Both the position numbers and the translations under genes were made by a program. A model generated the notes under the pieces. It ran no database searches. It saw nothing but the letters and a program-made list of their open reading frames with translations, and was not told where the DNA came from. From the NCBI RefSeq assembly GCF_030445035.2, contig NC_080698.1, positions 3,107,501 to 3,171,500 on the forward strand: a stretch of 64,000 bases of DNA, in the 5' to 3' direction. This DNA is from Dasypus novemcinctus. Its lineage: Eukaryota > Chordata > Mammalia > Cingulata > Dasypodidae. Positions 60,120 through 64,000 of this stretch are shown one piece after another. Every line of letters begins with the position of its first letter. The stretch's first letter is position 1.

Positions 60120-62757
60120 ACAGGGAAGGGGGAGTTGGTGTTTGAGGTGAGAAGACAATCTGCGTTGAGGTCTTCCTGCAGTCGGAGAGTGACTGGACCG
60201 GGGAGCTCTGCACTGAAGCCCACCTGCGGTCCACAGTCATGAATTTAAGGTGAGATCCGTGAGCCTGGTTGCTTTTGTCTAGAACCACGTCCAGCTGCAT
60301 GGGTGCAGGTGTAAAATAGCTGGAAAGTTGGACTTATTCAGAGCGGTAGTTTTGGTGAGTACCACGAAGAGGGGGCATTAAGGGAGTTAGCTGAGGAAGT
60401 GTGCAAGGAAGTGGTCAAAATGATTAACCATGGAATTTAAGATGAGTGAGGAAACCAGGGAGGGCATTAGAAAGGTGAAAGGCAGGAAAAAGTGGTAGGA
60501 GTGACGGATTGTAGGTCCTACGTGAGTTAGCTATGTTCATTTTGGGGTGCTCTTAGTTCTGTGTAAGCCGATGGATTATCTGTAATAATCGGTCTGTTTC
60601 CTACATATCTATAAAATTACTACAAAACATTTTTCCTTCCCCCCCCCCCCACATTAACAGTAAGGCTGTCAGAGGAATAATGGTTTTAATTAACTTTAGT
60701 TACACAACCCTGATTTCTACCAGTTGAATTTTGGGGGTTCATTTATATTCTGGGGAAGTTTTAGTACATTAATCAGATATTACTGGTGGCAGTGTGGTGG
60801 TGGGGCGGTGGCCGCGGGAGTAAAGCTTCCCTGTCCTGGCGTGGTCAGGCTGCCTTGAGCCCTGCACAACCGCCGGATGTTCTGGCTTAGCCACGGGAAT
60901 CCATCCTCGAGGCAGTGGCTGGAGGGGCTTTGCGCACAGAAACTTACTCCCATCACCATCAAGCCCGTGGTCTGGCTCTTTCCGGGACCCCCGGCGTGGT
61001 ATCAGCCACATGTACTCCGTCGAGGGTCTCTCCCGCCGTAGGGTCCTGGTCCGATGTGGCCCCTCTCCGTCACGTGGCTGGCTCCTGTCCCCCCTGGGGT
61101 CTGAACTTAGTGTCACCTCCCTGGTCAGGGCCTCTGTGGCAGCTAATTCATCCCAGTCCCCCTTGTCCTACTTAGAGCTCTGCATCCCTCCCTCACAGCC
61201 CCTTCCCAAGCGAATTGAACATCAGTTACCATTTATCACCGATAACACCAGCATCTTATCCGACTCCTCTCCTGGACTGGAGGGTCCATCGGAGCCTGTT
61301 TTGTTCACTGCTCTATCGCCCGAGCCTACTCCAATACCTGGCACAATTACGTATGTGCACACACGTGGTTGGAAAACGACTTGTGCACCCATTTTTAATG
61401 CTTTCTTCTAGTTGACTTGAGTTAGTGTTTCATGCATTCTGCATCTACTGACTGGGCATCTATTATGCAGCAAGCGCTGTTCTTGGCGGGGGATACGAGG
61501 AAAAGAGCCCCAGATCCCCGCCCACGTGATGCTTTGTTTCCTGGCGTCTATCACATGTACCTATGTCCACCCTCTCAGCTCACTATTTGGCTCTGCATTC
61601 ACCTGACCAAGGTAAGACAGGAACCGGCGGATAAATACTCCCACTTATATCTCGCCCTCCGCAGGGTCTGAGGGTCCCGCTGCTCACAAAGGTGGCCCTA
61701 CTTTGCGCAGCGTGGGCCGCCTCCCGTTTCATTCTGCCAGGTCCTGCTGCCTTTTCCTTCTCCCTTCCACAGGTTCACTTCTGAAAAGACACTACCTGCC
61801 TGCAAGCCCGTGACTCCAACACAGCTTTTGCGGAGGGACCCAAAAAATGCTAAGACAGCACAGCATATTTTAATTCCTTTCCTGGGTCATTTTCTCACTT
61901 CTGTCTGGGGTCCCTGGCTGCATTTTGGGTTGGTAGAGGGCCGAGATCAGATATTCTTCTTTGTATCTTCCCTCGTTACTAATTTAGGACCTGGCAAATA
62001 CAATAAACATATGTTGGTTTTGATTTGACAGAAGGAAGGACGACAGTGGCTGCTGGGTGGCCCTAGGGAGGCCGGAGTGGCCCCTGGGGCAGAGGCCTCC
62101 GGGTGCGGTGGGAGAGGGCTGCTCGTTTTCTTTTCCGGGTCCCACCCGCCTCCCCCAGGCGCCTGCAGCCTGGACCCCAGCAGCAGCAGGTCAGCAGCTG
62201 CCCCGAGGAGCCCAGGGGCCCGGGCAGTTCGTTGGGCACTCACTCGAGGGCTGCACCCACCACCTGCTTGCCCGGGCCAGGAGCGGGAGGGAAACCCCAG
62301 GGGCTGGAAACCAGATGCCGGGACCCTGCTGTGACCAGGCCAGTCGAGGACTCAAAATGAAGGAATAGTCCCACCTTCTGTTCCGGCCTTGGCTGCATCT
62401 CATGAGCACAGAGAGCGGCAGGCAGCTGGGAAGGATGCAAAGGGCACGGGGCGCATTTGGCAGAGAAGAGCCGTGGTCACGGCGTACCCCGCATCTGCCG
62501 TTCCTCTTTCCTGAAAACGAGAAGGGTGACCAGATGATCTCACAGATGCCCAGCTCTAGGCGGCTTCTGAAGTTACAGGACTGGAAGGAACCTGATCTGT
62601 TCGTTATATTCCAAATTGTGCTTTTTTCTTAAAAACGAAACAAAATAAAACAGAAAACAAAAACAGCCCAGTGTCTCCTCACTGACACATTTCCAGCACG
62701 TTTTGCTTTTGCTGACTCCCAGGGAGCCATTTCCATTTCCATGCAAACCTGACGTAC
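60120..62757. other. Intergenic stretch without an assigned feature
   Basis: About 2.6 kb, no gene. 61440-61520 has an ancient LINE-like line (GACTGGGCATCTATTATGCA, GCTGTTCTTGGCGGGGGATA). 62040-62360 is GC-rich with overlapping frames of no recognised family. Confidence 0.5.
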
Positions 62758-63215
62758 ACTGGATGATTTTGTTAAATGAAATTTTATTGAGATAATTGTA
62801 GATTCAGTTTAAGTTGTAAGAATATACACTGCCCAGTTTCCCCAAATGACAAAAGTGTACAAAGCCTACTATGAGAGCTAATTCTGTTGACATTGATACA
62901 AGCCACCTATTTTATTCAGCTTTCCCCAGTTGTACCTACACTCATTTGTGGAAGTTCTGTACAATTTAATCACCTGTGCAAGTTGTGTGTCCACCACCAT
63001 AGCCAAGTTATTTAGTTCTAAGACAACAATCCCTTGTGTTGCCCTTTTAGAAACACCTCCACCCCCATTTGTTGATTGAAAAAAAAAATCTTATTTGGAA
63101 ATAATTTCATACTTACAGGAACATCCCAATAACAGTATAAAAAGTCCAGGATATCCTGTGTCCAGATTCACTGATTGTTACTATTAAGTGTTTTACAATG
63201 TTTTCCACCATGTAT
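62758..63215 (-). repeat. Old L1 3' UTR fragments, reverse
   Basis: AATTTTATTGAGATAATTGT AGATTCAG, CCCAGTTTCCCCAAATGAC, TGGAAATAATTTCATACTTA CAGGAACATCCC; two related pieces of an old L1M-type end next to the right CpG island. Confidence 0.55.
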
Positions 63216-63479
63216 TTTCTTCCTGAATCACCAGAAGGTAAGGCGCGTACATCACCACCCTTTGCCCCTCGGGGCTATCTCAGTGTGTGTTTCCTAAGGA
63301 GAGGACATTCTTTTCCACACCCAGGGTCCAGTGCTCCGCCTGGTGAGCTCGACCTGCCTCAGGGCTTCTCCAGTCTTGCAGGAGTCCGGGTTTGTCAATC
63401 TCAGTCTCCCTTCGGGAGACCCCTGCAGCTCAGGATCCAGCCTAGGACCAGATAACCACGTTTGGGTGCCGGGAAGCTT

Positions 63480-64000
63480 CAGCCCCTCAGCCCCGAACCT
63501 CTCCTGAGCGCTGTCTTCCTCACGGGGACCTTCGGCCCGGCCCTCGCTTTGTTTGGTCTGGGGTCCTTCATCCTCAGACTCAGCCAGGCCTTCTCTGCAG
63601 GAACGCGGCCTCGCGGCTGCCGGAGCCCTCGAGGCAGGCGACGGCGTTGCCCGACGGCCCCCAGTATGGCTGGGAACTCCCCCCTCCCCACTTACACGGA
63701 AGCCGCCGGCGGGGAGACGCGTGCGGACCCTGCAGGGAGCAGGCACTGCGACCCCCGCCCGCCCAATCTTTACAAGGCACCCGGGGACCCCCACGTCCTC
63801 CTTCAGGGCCCGAGGCCTCGTCCTGCGGGGCTTACTTTCCTGGCATTTCTGCCTCCGGCCCGCGCCTCTCCCGTCCTCCAGGCCGAGGCTGGGCCCAGGA
63901 AGTCGGCGCCGAGCGCGCCCGCGGGCAGCCCCCGGCCACGCCGCCCGCGGCGATTGGCACAGCGGCCTCCGGGCACCCCGGGCCTCCGCCTCCCCTCCCG
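63480..64000. promoter_or_regulatory. Start of a second CpG island at the right edge
   Basis: GC content and CpG density rise sharply from about 63.5 kb and are highest in the last 350 bases. The island is cut by the window end. In human, the gene divergent from and upstream of ULK4 is TRAK1, whose distal promoter lies some tens of kilobases away. An equivalent position here is plausible. No splice site or coding exon could be assigned. Confidence 0.55.

Overview
This is eukaryotic, mammalian, intron-rich DNA. The host is almost certainly a xenarthran, most likely an armadillo. More than twenty copies of the tRNA-headed SINE typical of Dasypus (DAS-SINE) are scattered through the window, together with one recurrent L1 3'-end family, old L2, MIR, hAT and Tigger fossils, and ERVL/MaLR-type LTRs. 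Nothing bacterial or plasmid-like is present. Almost all the short open frames are translations of repeats.

The one protein-coding gene I can support is the 5' part of ULK4, a Unc-51-like pseudokinase, on the minus strand. Its start-codon exon is at 24525-24724. The next three coding exons lie at 8527-8626, 6633-6772 and 3283-3445. All four have consensus splice sites and compatible phases and together encode about 180 codons of the kinase-like domain. Later exons must lie beyond the left edge. A CpG island at about 27.2-28.6 kb is the inferred ULK4 promoter. It carries a 14-base element matching the RFX X-box at 13 of 14 positions. That fits a gene linked to motile cilia.

Layout: 1-28 kb is ULK4 promoter and introns. 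This stretch includes a 4.5-kb L1-type element with both target-site duplications, tandem 5' promoter-like units, a decayed ORF1, most of ORF2 missing and a tandemly repeated 3' UTR. 28.6-63 kb is intergenic. It contains a four-layer nest of a Tigger1 element invaded by a second Tigger, an ERVL-like LTR, DAS-SINEs and a class-II-like solo LTR (30.3-35.8 kb). It also holds two L1 3' portions (38.2-40.3 kb plus; 44.7-47.6 kb minus), an ERVL-type provirus with a tRNA-Leu primer site and a rearranged inverted LTR (48.8-52.1 kb), an RPL9 processed pseudogene (54.7-55.4 kb) and an LTR inside an inverted L2 (56.2-57.4 kb). The last ~0.5 kb (63.5-64 kb) turns into a second CpG island. From the conserved human neighbourhood it may be a distal promoter of TRAK1, but no exon is visible.

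I found no undescribed gene system. The most informative items are the promoter X-box, the compact L1-type element with tandem units at both ends, the nested transposons with datable order, the LTR lying about 25 bases from a ULK4 splice acceptor, and the inverted LTR rearrangement. Repeat family names come from recognition by eye; edges are exact only where target duplications are quoted.
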